Origin: Rhodococcus sp. HM1
GTDB lineage: Bacteria; Actinomycetota; Actinomycetes; Mycobacteriales; Mycobacteriaceae
Assembly: GCF_023218075.1 (NCBI RefSeq)
Contig: NZ_JALPTB010000012.1
Location: forward strand, 1-64,000
DNA: 64,000 nucleotides
Direction: 5' to 3'
Part shown: positions 49,008 to 59,849 of the stretch, piece after piece
Layout of the letters: the number at the start of each line of letters is the position of its first letter
How positions within the stretch are numbered: position 1 is the first letter of the stretch
Position numbers and translations under genes: made by a program
Notes under the pieces: model-generated
The model's database searches: none
The model's input: the letters and a program-made list of their open reading frames with translations, nothing else
What the model was told of the DNA's origin: nothing

Positions 49008-50210
49008 ATGAAGCACTGGTATACCCACGTCCTGATTCTGACGGCCTTCACTCAGGCGACCTACTCCGGTGCCCGAGTCCTCGTCTCCTACCGAGTCCTC
49101 GAACTCGGAGGCAGCGTCGCTCTGATCGGCATACTGACCGCAGTGTTCTCCTTGGCGCCACTCCTGCTGGCCGTGCCGACCGGACGGGCTGTGGACCGGC
49201 GGCACGCACTGGCCGTGCTGCGATCCGGTGTCGTTCTCACGGTCGTCGCTCCGGCGCTCATAGCCATCGGTCCCGGCCTCACTGCCACGACCGCGGGATT
49301 CGTTCTTCTCGGATTCGCGCAGATGCTGACCACCGTCGCCGGTCAGGGCATCGTCTCGGCGATGTCCTCACCGCGACGCAGGGACCGTCGTTTCGGGGGT
49401 TGGAGTCTGGCAGTGTCCCTGGGGCAGCTCGTCGGAATTCCCCTCGCTGGAGTACTGGCAGCAACAGGAGTCGGAGGCGGGACAACGGGAACAACGGTCG
49501 CCCTCGGTGCCATGGCGGCCGTAGCACTCGTTGCGGTCCCGTTCGGGTGGTTGATTTCCCGCCAGGACCGCCGCGCCGATTCCAGCCTATTGGAGTACCA
49601 AAAACGTTCGCTGCCCTCGCTTTTGGGCGAAAGGGGTATGAAACCGGCGATCTACAGCAGTCTGATGGTGTTGGTAGCACTCGATCTGCTGGCAGCTTAC
49701 CTGCCGGTCCTGGGGGAACAGTTGGGGTTGAGCGTGCTGGCAGTGACAGTTCTGCTGACTGTCCGCACCCTCGCAGCCATTGTCTCCCGTCTCTTGCTGC
49801 CGACAATGCTGCGATATATCGATCGAAAATCGCTGTTGATCAGCGCTCCGATCCTCTCTGCTGCCCCGATGGCACTGGTCGCCGTGGTGTCCGATCAGGT
49901 TGTCATCGGTGTGCTGCTGGCGGTCGCGGGATTCTTCTGGGGAGTCGGTCAACCACTCACCATGACCTGGGTTGTGGAGATCGCGGGGCGATCCGATCAA
50001 GCCGCGGCCTTGTCGCTGCGTTTGACTGCCAATCGGCTCGGACAGGTTGTCATCCCTGCGGGCGCAGGCGTTGCGTCGGGGATTACGGGTATCGGTGCGG
50101 TATTCATCGTCACCGGGATCCTCCTTGCCTGCGCCGGAGGTACTACTTGGCGCAGTCTCAGAGCATCCACCGAGAGGAAGGAGACGAGCCCCGTGCTCGC
50201 GGCGCGGTGA
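49008..50210 (+). CDS. MFS transporter
   Basis: 400 residues, about 12 membrane helices; loop 2-3 motif GRAVDRRHALAVLRSG. Last gene of the catabolic cluster, 27 bases after the dehydrogenase, so it may move a substrate, intermediate or toxic acid. Subfamily not assignable by eye. Confidence 0.83.
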   Translation: MKHWYTHVLILTAFTQATYSGARVLVSYRVLELGGSVALIGILTAVFSLAPLLLAVPTGRAVDRRHALAVLRSGVVLTVVAPALIAIGPGLTATTAGFVLLGFAQMLTTVAGQGIVSAMSSPRRRDRRFGGWSLAVSLGQLVGIPLAGVLAATGVGGGTTGTTVALGAMAAVALVAVPFGWLISRQDRRADSSLLEYQKRSLPSLLGERGMKPAIYSSLMVLVALDLLAAYLPVLGEQLGLSVLAVTVLLTVRTLAAIVSRLLLPTMLRYIDRKSLLISAPILSAAPMALVAVVSDQVVIGVLLAVAGFFWGVGQPLTMTWVVEIAGRSDQAAALSLRLTANRLGQVVIPAGAGVASGITGIGAVFIVTGILLACAGGTTWRSLRASTERKETSPVLAAR

Positions 50211-50687
50211 GGTGAGTTCTTGCATCCGATCGAACGGGTTCTACGCAACGGCCGGTGAGAGCGTGCTGAATCGGTCGTTCCGGTCAGGACAATGCGGATT
50301 GCGTCGGTTGACCGGATCGGTCGGCACTTCCACGCTGAGCGGTGCCCTGCCGTCGGACACGGGGGCGCCACCGTCATCTGTCGACCACAACGGTACGGGG
50401 GATTCGGGTTGTGCGAACGGAGTGGAACCGACCGAGTGAGCGCCGCGTCGAAAGAGGTAAGGACGAGCACTGTCGTCCCCGACGGGGGAGGAACACCGAC
50501 CATGGAACCACGCTCGACGCACTGCGTACGCACACGATCGCGAATGGGCTTGCTGCGCACGGCATCCCGGCCGCGAAGCGCGATCAGGCTGGGATGCGGC
50601 ACGCCGGCCGGGGACGGAACGCCGGGCTCGGACACCCGCCCGGACGACACCCGCAGCGACGGACGGGAACGATGACCGCCCGCGTGC
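50211..50687. other. Gene-free junction between the accessory block and core genes
   Basis: About 480 bases without a supported gene, tRNA or insertion-sequence end. It separates the catabolic cluster from the convergent pgl gene. No attachment-site-like repeat was found by eye. Confidence 0.4.
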
Positions 50688-51440
50688 TCAGGCGTCCGGC
50701 AGACCCGCCGCCGCCTCGGTGTCGACGAACCACACCGTCTGCTCGAGACCGCGCGCCCCGGCCGCCGGGATATCGACCGGATCGGCGCCGGCCACCGCAG
50801 CCGCGACCGCGTCGGCCTTCGCCGCGCCGGTCACCAGGAACCACACCTGCCGCGAGCGGCGAACCGCGGGCAACGTCAACGTGACCCGCGCCGGCGGCGG
50901 CTTCGGGGAATCGTCGACGCCGACGACGAACTTCTCGGACTCGCGCACCGCGGCGGTGTCCGGGAACAGCGAATTGATGTGGCCTTCCCCGCCCATCCCG
51001 AGCAGATGCACATCGAACGTGGGCACCGTGCCGTCGGGGGAGTGCGCGGCCAGCACCCGCGCGTACGCCTCGGCGGAAGTCGCTGGGGACGCGCCGCCCG
51101 GTTCCCCGAGCGCCGGCATCACGTGGATGCGCGCGGGATCGATCGGCACCCGATCGAGCAGCGCCGCCCGCGCCTGCACCTCGTTGCGGTCCGGGTCGCC
51201 CGGGGGCAGGAACCGCTCGTCGCCGAAGTACACGTCGATCGCGGACCAGTCGATGCCGCCCTGCTCCCGGCACACCTGCTCGAGCACCGCGATGCCGGTG
51301 CCGCCGCCGGTCAGCACCACCGACGCGCTCACCCGCTCACGCTGCGCGGTGACCACCGCGTCGACGAACGCGGACGCCGCCGCGCCGACCAGTGCCTCGC
51401 TCGAGGCGAAACGTTCGACGCGGACCGGTGCATCAGACAT
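50688..51440 (-). CDS. pgl: 6-phosphogluconolactonase
   Basis: Hydrolyses 6-phosphogluconolactone in the oxidative pentose phosphate pathway. 250 residues, DevB/Pgl type: VLTGGGTGIAVLEQV, DVYFGDERFLPPGDPDRN and LLGMGGEGHINSLFP motifs. Overlaps the end of opcA by eight bases; last gene of the tkt-tal-zwf-opcA-pgl operon. Confidence 0.93.
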   Translation of the reverse strand: MSDAPVRVERFASSEALVGAAASAFVDAVVTAQRERVSASVVLTGGGTGIAVLEQVCREQGGIDWSAIDVYFGDERFLPPGDPDRNEVQARAALLDRVPIDPARIHVMPALGEPGGASPATSAEAYARVLAAHSPDGTVPTFDVHLLGMGGEGHINSLFPDTAAVRESEKFVVGVDDSPKPPPARVTLTLPAVRRSRQVWFLVTGAAKADAVAAAVAGADPVDIPAAGARGLEQTVWFVDTEAAAGLPDA

Positions 51441-52337
51441 ATTCCACCTTCGAGATGCCGTTGAGTGCAGAGTGGTAGACCTCGTCGGGGTCGAGCCGTC
51501 GCAGTTCCTCGGCGAGGCACTCCCACGAGTCCCGACGCGCCAGGGTGATCAGCGAATCCGGTTTCCCGGTGCGCTTGAGCGTGGCGACGCGCCCGTCCTG
51601 CGGACGCACCAGCTCGATCGTCTGCGACCGGGTGCGCAGCTCCACCTGCAGCTTGCCGATCGCACGCTGCACCGGCCCGTCGATCCGGCTGGCGAGCCAG
51701 CCCGCGAGCAGATCCAGCGCAGGCTCGTTCGCCAGCCCCGACACACGCGCCGACTCGATCGGCTCGTGCGGGGCCTGGTCGAGCGCCGACACCAGCAGCG
51801 CCCGCCAGTAGGTGATGCGGCCCCACGCCAGGTCGGTGTCGCCGGGGGTGTATCCGGCGCGCCGGGAAGCGATCGAGGCCATCGGATCGGCGTCGTTGGT
51901 GGCATCGGTCAACCGGCGCACCGCCAGGCGACCCACCGGGTCCTTCGCGGGAACCTCCGGCGGCGACGTCGGCCACCACACGACGATCGGGGTGTCCGGC
52001 AGCAGGAACGGCACGATCACCGACTCCTGATGGTCCGCGAGGGGTCCGTGCAACGCGAGGATCAGCACCTCGGACGCGCCGGCATCGCCACCGAGACGGA
52101 TCTCGGCGTCCATGCGCGGGACGTCGCCGTCGTTGACCCGGCCGACGACGATGACGCGACACGGATGTTCGCGGGCCGCGGCGGTCGCGGCGGCGATCGC
52201 CGGTTCGAGACCGCGACCGCCGTCGGTGCACACCACGAGCGTGAGCACGCGGCCCTGCGTGACGACCCCACCGTTGCGGCGCAGCTCCACGAGCTTCTTG
52301 CCGATGTCGATCGCGGTCGCGTTGCGCAGCTGAACCC

Positions 52338-52341
<4 letters not shown>
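51433..52341 (-). CDS. opcA: OpcA, glucose-6-phosphate dehydrogenase assembly protein
   Basis: Actinobacterial/cyanobacterial factor needed for full activity of Zwf. 302 residues from the GTG at 52341, which overlaps the zwf stop (GTGA) and has GGAGG five bases upstream; an upstream in-frame ATG at 52353 is less likely. Recognised by GRVLTLVVCTDGG, the VVWWPTSPPEVPAKDPVG stretch and the C-terminal SLITLARRDSWECLAEELRRL. Confidence 0.92.
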
Positions 52342-53879
<1,538 letters not shown>

Positions 53880-53881
53880 CG

Positions 53882-55027
53882 TCAGCCCTCCGCGCCGGCG
53901 GTGTGCGCCGCAAGCTGCTCGGCCGTGGCCGCGATCAGTTCGTTCCAGGACACCTCGAACTTCTCGACGCCCTCGTCCTCGAGCTTGCGGAACACGTCGT
54001 TCAGATCGATCCCGGCCTTCTTCAGCGCGGAGAACACGTGCTCGGCGGCGGTGTCGGTGCCCGTGACGGTGTCGCCGGTGATCTCACCGTGGTCGGCGAC
54101 CGCCTCGAGGGTCTTCTCCGGCATGGTGTTGACGGTGTGCGGCGCCACCAGCTCGGTCACGTACAGCGTGTCCGGGTATGCGGGGTTCTTCACACCGGTC
54201 GACGCCCACAGCGCGCGCTGCGGCCGGGCCCCGGCGGCGGCGAGCTGCTCGAAACGCGCACCGGATTCGAAGGCCTTCCGGTAGGCCGCGTACGCCAGGC
54301 GAGCGTTGGCGACCCCGGCCTTGCCGCGCAGGGCCAGTGCCTCGTCCGTGCCGATCTCCTCGAGCCGCGCATCGATCTCGGTGTCCACGCGGGAGACGAA
54401 GAACGACGCCACCGAGTGGATCTTCGACAGGTCGTGCCCGGCGGCCTTCGCCGCGGTCAGACCGTCGAGGTAGGACTCGATGACCCGCTCGTACCGGTCC
54501 ACCGAGAAGATCAGCGTCACGTTCACGCTGATGCCCTCGCCGATCACCCGGGCGATCGCGGGCAGGCCGGCGACCGTCGCAGGAATCTTGATGAACAGGT
54601 TCGGGCGGTCGACGATCTTCCACAGCTCGATCGCCTGCTTGACGGTGGCGTCCGTCTCGTGGGCGAGTCGCGGATCGACCTCGATCGAGACCCGGCCGTC
54701 GACACCGTCGGTCGCCTCGTACACCGGTGCCAGCACGTCGCACGCGGCGCGCACGTCGTCGGTCGTGACGGTGCGGATCGTGGTGTCGACGTCCGAGCCG
54801 GCGGCAGCCAGTTCGGTGATCTGCGCGTCGTAGGCGTGGCCCTTCGACAGCGCCGCCTGGAAGATCGACGGGTTGGTGGTGACCCCGACGACCGAACGGG
54901 TCGCGACGAGCTCGGCCAGGTTGCCGGACTCGATGCGCTCGCGGGACAGGTCGTCGAGCCACACGGACACGCCTGCGGCCGACAGTGCTGCCAGATTCGC
55001 GTTCTGCGTGGTGGTTTCCTGCGTCAT
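53882..55027 (-). CDS. tal: Transaldolase
   Basis: Transfers dihydroxyacetone units between sugar phosphates. 381 residues, the actinobacterial long type. The Schiff-base lysine is in NLFIKIPAT; other motifs are [14 protein letters not shown] and [19 protein letters not shown]. Starts six bases after the tkt stop. Confidence 0.95.
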   Translation of the reverse strand: MTQETTTQNANLAALSAAGVSVWLDDLSRERIESGNLAELVATRSVVGVTTNPSIFQAALSKGHAYDAQITELAAAGSDVDTTIRTVTTDDVRAACDVLAPVYEATDGVDGRVSIEVDPRLAHETDATVKQAIELWKIVDRPNLFIKIPATVAGLPAIARVIGEGISVNVTLIFSVDRYERVIESYLDGLTAAKAAGHDLSKIHSVASFFVSRVDTEIDARLEEIGTDEALALRGKAGVANARLAYAAYRKAFESGARFEQLAAAGARPQRALWASTGVKNPAYPDTLYVTELVAPHTVNTMPEKTLEAVADHGEITGDTVTGTDTAAEHVFSALKKAGIDLNDVFRKLEDEGVEKFEVSWNELIAATAEQLAAHTAGAEG

Positions 55028-55033
55028 GACGAT

Positions 55034-57157
55034 CTATCCCTTCAGTCGCGTCAGCGAGCGGCGTGCAGCGTCGGCGACGGCCTCGGCGGTGATGCCGAAC
55101 TCGCGGTACAGGGTCTTGTAGTCGGCGGAAGCGCCGTAGTGCTCGAGCGACACGGCCTCGCCGGCGTCGCCGATCAGGCGGTACCACGGCAGCGCCAGCC
55201 CCGCCTCGACGGACACGCGGGCCTTCACCGACGGCGGCAGCACCTCGTCGCGGTACGCCTGCTCCTGCTCGAGGAACCAGTCGAGAACCGGCACCGACAC
55301 GACGCGGGTCGGGACGCCCTCGGCCTCGAGGACCTCACGCGCGGCGACGGCGAGCTGCACCTCGGAACCGGTGGCGAGCAAAAGCACCTCGGGGGTGCCG
55401 GTCGACGCCTCGGCGAGCACGTAGGCGCCGCGGGCCACACCCTCGGCGGCCTTCTCGCGGGTGCCCTCGAGCACCGGCACGTCCTGACGGGTCAGGGCGA
55501 GCGCGGTCGGGCCCGTCTTGTTCTCCAGCGCGGCCTTCCACGCGAACGACGTCTCGTTGCCGTCCGCGGGGCGGATCACCGCGAGGTTCGGGATCGCGCG
55601 CAGCGCGGTGAGGTGCTCGACCGGTTGGTGGGTCGGGCCGTCCTCGCCGAGACCGATCGAATCGTGCGTCCACACATAGATCGACGGGGTCTGCATGAGC
55701 GCGGCCAGGCGCACCGCGGGACGCATGTAGTCGGAGAACACGAGGAACGTGCCGCCGTACGGGCGGGTCGGCCCGTGCAGCGCGATGCCGTTGAGGATCG
55801 AGCCCATGGCGTGCTCGCGGACACCGAAGTGCAGGGTGCGGCCGTACGGGGTGGCCGTCCAGTCCTTGGTCGAGATCGACTCGGGACCGAACGACTCCGA
55901 ACCGGGGATAGTGGTGTTGTTCGAACCCGCCAGGTCCGCGGACCCGCCCCACAGCTCCGGCAGGATCGGGCCGAGCGCGGCGAGCGCGTTGCCGGACGCC
56001 TTCCGGGTCGCCGGGCCCTTCTCGGCCGGCTCGTAGGTCGGCAGGGCGTCGGTCCAGCCTGCCGGGAACTCGCCGGCCTGCAGGCGGTCGAACAGTTCCT
56101 TGCGCTGCGGCTCCCGCTCGGCCCACGCGTCGAACGCGGCCTGCCAGTCGGCGCGGGCCTTCGCCCCGCGGTCGACGACGCGGCGGGTGTGCTCGATCAC
56201 AGCGGGGTCCACGTCGAAGTTCTTCTCGGGATCGAACCCGAGGAACTTCTTGACCGCGGCGACCTCGTCCGCGCCGAGCGCCGCGCCGTGCACGTCGCCG
56301 GTGTTCATCTTCGTCGGGGCCGGGTAGCCGATGACGGTGCGCAGCAGGATCAGCGACGGCTTGTCGGTGACGGCCTTCGCCGCCTCGACCGCCTCGAGGA
56401 TCGCGGTGACGTTCTCGCCGCCCTCGACGGTCTGCACGTGCCAGCCGTACGCCTCGTAGCGCTTGGCGGTGTCCTCGCTCAGCGCGATCGCGGTGTCGTG
56501 CTCGATGGAGATCTTGTTGTCGTCGTAGAAGACGATCAGGTTGCCCAGTTCCTGCACGCCGGCGATCGACGACGCCTCGGAGGTGACGCCCTCCTCGATG
56601 TCACCGTCGGACGCGACGACGTAGATGTGGTGGTCGAACGGGCTGGTGCCCTCCGCCGCCTCCGGGTCGAACAGGCCGCGCTCCCGCCGAGCGGCCATCG
56701 CCATGCCCACCGCGGAGGCCAGACCCTGGCCGAGCGGGCCGGTGGTCATCTCGACACCCGCGGTGTGCCCGAACTCGGGGTGGCCGGGGGTCAGCGAACC
56801 CCACGTGCGCAGCGCCTCGAGGTCGGCCAGCTCCAAGCCGTAGCCGGACAGGTAGAGCTGGATGTAGAGGGTCAGGCTCGAGTGGCCGCAGGACAGGACG
56901 AACCGGTCGCGGCCGACCCACTGCGGGTCGGTGGGGTCGTGGCGCAGCACCCGCTGGTACAGCGTGTACGCCAGCGGCGCCAGGCTCATCGCGGTGCCCG
57001 GATGCCCGTTGCCGACCTTCTGCACGGCGTCCGCAGCAAGCACACGGGCGGTGTCGACGGCCTTGGTGTCCAGATCGGTCCAGTCGGCGGGGTGAACCGC
57101 CGCGGTGAGGGTGCGGATCTCGTCGGTGATCGACACGAGCTTCAAGTCTCCTGACAT
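55034..57157 (-). CDS. tkt: Transketolase
   Basis: Thiamine-diphosphate enzyme of the pentose phosphate pathway. 707 residues with the ATG at 57157; a GTG at 57136 is an alternative. The longer upstream open frame is non-homologous and was not used. Motifs: GNGHPGTAMSLAPL, ASDGDIEEGVTSEA (TPP binding), THDSIGLGEDGPTHQP and the C-terminal TGSEVQLAVAA. First gene of the minus-strand operon, divergent from ctaB. Confidence 0.95.
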   Translation of the reverse strand: MSGDLKLVSITDEIRTLTAAVHPADWTDLDTKAVDTARVLAADAVQKVGNGHPGTAMSLAPLAYTLYQRVLRHDPTDPQWVGRDRFVLSCGHSSLTLYIQLYLSGYGLELADLEALRTWGSLTPGHPEFGHTAGVEMTTGPLGQGLASAVGMAMAARRERGLFDPEAAEGTSPFDHHIYVVASDGDIEEGVTSEASSIAGVQELGNLIVFYDDNKISIEHDTAIALSEDTAKRYEAYGWHVQTVEGGENVTAILEAVEAAKAVTDKPSLILLRTVIGYPAPTKMNTGDVHGAALGADEVAAVKKFLGFDPEKNFDVDPAVIEHTRRVVDRGAKARADWQAAFDAWAEREPQRKELFDRLQAGEFPAGWTDALPTYEPAEKGPATRKASGNALAALGPILPELWGGSADLAGSNNTTIPGSESFGPESISTKDWTATPYGRTLHFGVREHAMGSILNGIALHGPTRPYGGTFLVFSDYMRPAVRLAALMQTPSIYVWTHDSIGLGEDGPTHQPVEHLTALRAIPNLAVIRPADGNETSFAWKAALENKTGPTALALTRQDVPVLEGTREKAAEGVARGAYVLAEASTGTPEVLLLATGSEVQLAVAAREVLEAEGVPTRVVSVPVLDWFLEQEQAYRDEVLPPSVKARVSVEAGLALPWYRLIGDAGEAVSLEHYGASADYKTLYREFGITAEAVADAARRSLTRLKG

Positions 57158-57357
57158 GGGTGTACGGGATGCCTGCGACCGCGAATGCGTCGCGCGCCCT
57201 CCCAGCCTAATGGCCGCGGCGGCCCCGTGCGGCCTACGGGTCGATTCGGCCGAGGCCTGTCCGCGGTCTACCATCGACCGTAGTAGTGCGCGTCCGTGAT
57301 CGGGCGGCGGTCGGCGGGCGAGCGAAGGTGTGTATTCGCGTGGTGCAAGGAGACAGT

Positions 57358-58335
57358 GTGCGGGCAGGGCGACGGCCGGGAGGACACGGCTTCGGTGCCC
57401 CGGAAGCCCCCAGCGCCCCGCGGCCGGACACCCCGTGGGGCCGGATCTCGGGCACCGTGCTCGCCTACATCGCGCTGACCAAGCCGCGCGTCATCGAGTT
57501 GCTGCTGGTCGCGACCATCCCGGCGATGCTGCTCGCCGACCGCGGCAACGTCGATCTCGTTCTCATCCTCAGCACCCTGTTCGGCGGCTGGATGGGCGCG
57601 GCGAGCGCGAACTCGCTCAACTGCGTCGTCGACGCCGACATCGACAAGGTGATGAAGCGCACCGCGCGGCGTCCGCTGGCGCGGCAGGCCGTGCCCACGC
57701 GCAACGCGTTCGTGTTCGGCATGGTGCTCGGCATCGCGTCGTTCGCGTGGCTGTGGTGGCGCGCGAATCTGCTCGCCGGGGCGCTCGTCGTCGCGACCAT
57801 CGCGTTCTATGTGCTCGTCTACACGATGGTGCTCAAGCGTCGTACCTGGCAGAACGTGGTGTGGGGCGGCGCTGCCGGCTGCATGCCGGTGATGGTGGGC
57901 TGGGCCGCGGTGACCGGGTCGCTGAGCTGGGAGCCGATCGTGCTGTTCCTGGTGATCTTCTTCTGGACTCCGCCGCACACCTGGGCGCTGGCGATGCGCT
58001 ACAAGGAGGACTACAAGGCGGCCGGCGTGCCGATGCTCCCCGTGATCGCCACCGAGCAGCACGTCACCAAGCAGATCCTGATCTACACGTGGGCGACGGT
58101 GCTGGCCACGCTGGTGCTCGTCCCGGCGGCAGGCGTCGTGTACGCGGCGGTCGCGGTGCTCGCCGGTGCCTGGTTCGTGTTCATCGCCCACCAGCTGTAC
58201 AACAGCGTGCGCGGGGGCGCGTCCGTCAAGCCGCTCAAGCTGTTCCTGCAGTCGAACAACTACCTCGCGGTGGTGTGCCTGGGCCTGGCCGTCGACTCCG
58301 TGCTGGACCTGCCCACCATCGCCTCGTACCTCTGA
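57358..58335 (+). CDS. ctaB: Protoheme IX farnesyltransferase
   Basis: Converts heme B to heme O for cytochrome c oxidase. Integral membrane UbiA-family enzyme, 325 residues from the GTG at 57358, chosen because AAGGAG lies five bases upstream. Prenyl-diphosphate motifs [15 protein letters not shown] and [16 protein letters not shown]; about nine helices. Works with ctaA encoded 2 kb downstream. Confidence 0.94.
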   Translation: MRAGRRPGGHGFGAPEAPSAPRPDTPWGRISGTVLAYIALTKPRVIELLLVATIPAMLLADRGNVDLVLILSTLFGGWMGAASANSLNCVVDADIDKVMKRTARRPLARQAVPTRNAFVFGMVLGIASFAWLWWRANLLAGALVVATIAFYVLVYTMVLKRRTWQNVVWGGAAGCMPVMVGWAAVTGSLSWEPIVLFLVIFFWTPPHTWALAMRYKEDYKAAGVPMLPVIATEQHVTKQILIYTWATVLATLVLVPAAGVVYAAVAVLAGAWFVFIAHQLYNSVRGGASVKPLKLFLQSNNYLAVVCLGLAVDSVLDLPTIASYL

Positions 58336-58358
58336 TCTGCTGAACCGACAGCAACGGC

Positions 58359-58384
58359 GCCGCTCTTCCCGACGGAAGGGCGGC
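58359..58384. terminator. Bidirectional hairpin between ctaB and qor
   Basis: 11-bp stem with one G-T pair (GCCGCTCTTCC and GGAAGGGCGGC) around CGAC, located between convergent genes; a few further outer pairs extend it. Confidence 0.65.
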
Positions 58385-58442
58385 GTTCGTTGCGCGGTGT
58401 GCCGTTGTGGCGGCCAGGGCCGCCAATAAGGCACACGGGCGC

Positions 58443-59408
58443 CTACGGCGCCAGCACGATCGAACCGGTGGTTTTGCGGCCCTCGAGGTCGCGGTGGGCC
58501 TGCGCCGCCTCCGCGAGCGGATAGCGCGCCCCGACGCGGATCTTCAGATCACCGGCGGCGATGGCCGCGAAGACGTCACCGGAGCGCCACAGCAGCTCCT
58601 GGCGGTCCCGCGTGTAATGCACCAGGGTGGGGCGGGTCAGGAACAGCGATCCGGCGGGGTTGAGCCGCTGCGGATCGAACGGGGGCACCGGGCCGCTCGC
58701 GGCACCGAACAGCGCGAGCGTGCCGCGGATCCGCAGCGACGCCAGCGACGCCTCGAAGGTGTCCTTGCCGACCCCGTCGTACACGGCGGCGACGCCCTCG
58801 CCGCCGGTCAGTTCCCGCACCCGCTCGGGAAGGTCGTCGCCGTAGCGGAGCACCTCCGCGGCGCCGGCCTCCCGCGACAGCGCCTCCTTCTCGTCCGAGG
58901 ACACGGTGGTGATGACCCGTACCCCCTTCGCGGTCGCGAGCTGGGTCAGGATCAGGCCGACCCCGCCGGCGCCCGCGTGCATGAGCACCGTCTCCCCGGG
59001 CTGCGCCGGATACGTCGACTCGAGCAGGTAGTGCGCGGTCATGCCCTGCAGCAGCGCGGAAGCGGCCTGGTCCGCGGGTACCTCGTCCGGGACCGGCACC
59101 GCGACCGCTTCCGGCACGACGACCAGTTCCGCGTAGGAGCCGGGGGCCGCGGCCCAGCACACCCGGTCGCCGACCGCGAACTCGCTGGTTCCGGGCCCGA
59201 CGGCTTCGACGCGGCCGGTGCCCTCGGACCCGGGTACGTAGGGCAGATCCGTCGCGTACAGGCCGGTGCGGAAGTAGGTGTCGATGTAGTTGACGCCGAT
59301 GGCGTCCGTGCGGACCAGCAGCTCACCCGGCCCCGGAACGGGATCGGGGAGCTCGGCGGGAACGAGGACGTCGGGACCACCGAACCGTGTCACTTCGATT
59401 GCGCGCAT
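58443..59408 (-). CDS. qor: Quinone oxidoreductase (NADPH, zinc-independent MDR)
   Basis: Medium-chain reductase that reduces quinones with NADPH. 321 residues from the ATG at 59408 (RAIEVTRFGGPDVL). Motifs: GVNYIDTYFRTGLY, MTAHYLLEST, GAGGVGLILTQLA and ATVSSDEKEALSR-like nucleotide region (TTVSSDEKEALSR). No zinc cysteine cluster. Divergent from the next gene with only 22 bases between the start codons. Confidence 0.9.
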   Translation of the reverse strand: MRAIEVTRFGGPDVLVPAELPDPVPGPGELLVRTDAIGVNYIDTYFRTGLYATDLPYVPGSEGTGRVEAVGPGTSEFAVGDRVCWAAAPGSYAELVVVPEAVAVPVPDEVPADQAASALLQGMTAHYLLESTYPAQPGETVLMHAGAGGVGLILTQLATAKGVRVITTVSSDEKEALSREAGAAEVLRYGDDLPERVRELTGGEGVAAVYDGVGKDTFEASLASLRIRGTLALFGAASGPVPPFDPQRLNPAGSLFLTRPTLVHYTRDRQELLWRSGDVFAAIAAGDLKIRVGARYPLAEAAQAHRDLEGRKTTGSIVLAP

Positions 59409-59430
59409 GGGCCCACAGTATTCTGCAGGC
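59409..59430. promoter_or_regulatory. 22-bp shared divergent promoter, both sides leaderless
   Basis: On the plus strand TATTCT (59419-59424) is followed by six bases and the ATG at 59431. On the minus strand TACTGT (59420-59415) is followed by six bases and the ATG at 59408. The two hexamers overlap on opposite strands. Confidence 0.5.
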
Positions 59431-59778
59431 ATGAGCGCTGAAACTCAGGTCGCGGCCGCACCCGCACCCGCCGACGTCGTCTCCTCTCTCCGTTCCTTCG
59501 TCGCCGCGCACGGTGATACCGCCAAGGCGGTCCTGCAGCCGATCGGGGAAGCCGGGGTGCGCGTGACCGTCGTCGCCGCCGACGGCACCCTGGGCGATCG
59601 TGTCGTCGCCGACCTGGCGACCGCGCACGCGGTCGTCGAGGCGCTGCCGAATGTCACGGTCTCGGACTGGGATCGCGAGGTCACCAGCATCGCCACCCCG
59701 CAGCAGGGCCACTGGAAGAAGATGGCCGGCTGGGTCGCGAACCAGACCCGCTTCCCGAAGGCGCGCAACGAGCGCTGA
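59431..59778 (+). CDS. Conserved small actinobacterial protein
   Basis: 115 residues, soluble; helix and strand pattern AVLQPIGEAGVRVTVVAADGTLGDRVVADLATAHAVVEAL and a C-terminal GWVANQTRFPKARNER. I do not recognise a characterised family. Very short upstream region shared with qor; a hairpin follows. Confidence 0.7.
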   Translation: MSAETQVAAAPAPADVVSSLRSFVAAHGDTAKAVLQPIGEAGVRVTVVAADGTLGDRVVADLATAHAVVEALPNVTVSDWDREVTSIATPQQGHWKKMAGWVANQTRFPKARNER

Positions 59779-59800
59779 CGCCGCCGACACGCGAAACGCC

Positions 59801-59834
59801 GCGGGCCCACCTCCGTTCCAGGAGGTGGGCCCGC
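59801..59834. terminator. Strong bidirectional hairpin before ctaA
   Basis: Perfect 14-bp stem (GCGGGCCCACCTCC and GGAGGTGGGCCCGC) around GTTCCA, between convergent genes. Confidence 0.75.
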
Positions 59835-59849
59835 AGCGTCGGATCGTAG

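Noticed and set aside
50211-50687. Possible gene or integrase relic at the right end of the accessory block
   Set aside because: No frame gave a recognisable protein segment, and no terminal repeats were found by eye.
53903-57154. A 1083-codon open frame on the plus strand opposite tal and tkt
   Set aside because: Antisense shadow of two certain genes. High-GC codon bias keeps the opposite frame free of stops; the translation is arginine/glycine/histidine-rich with no domains.
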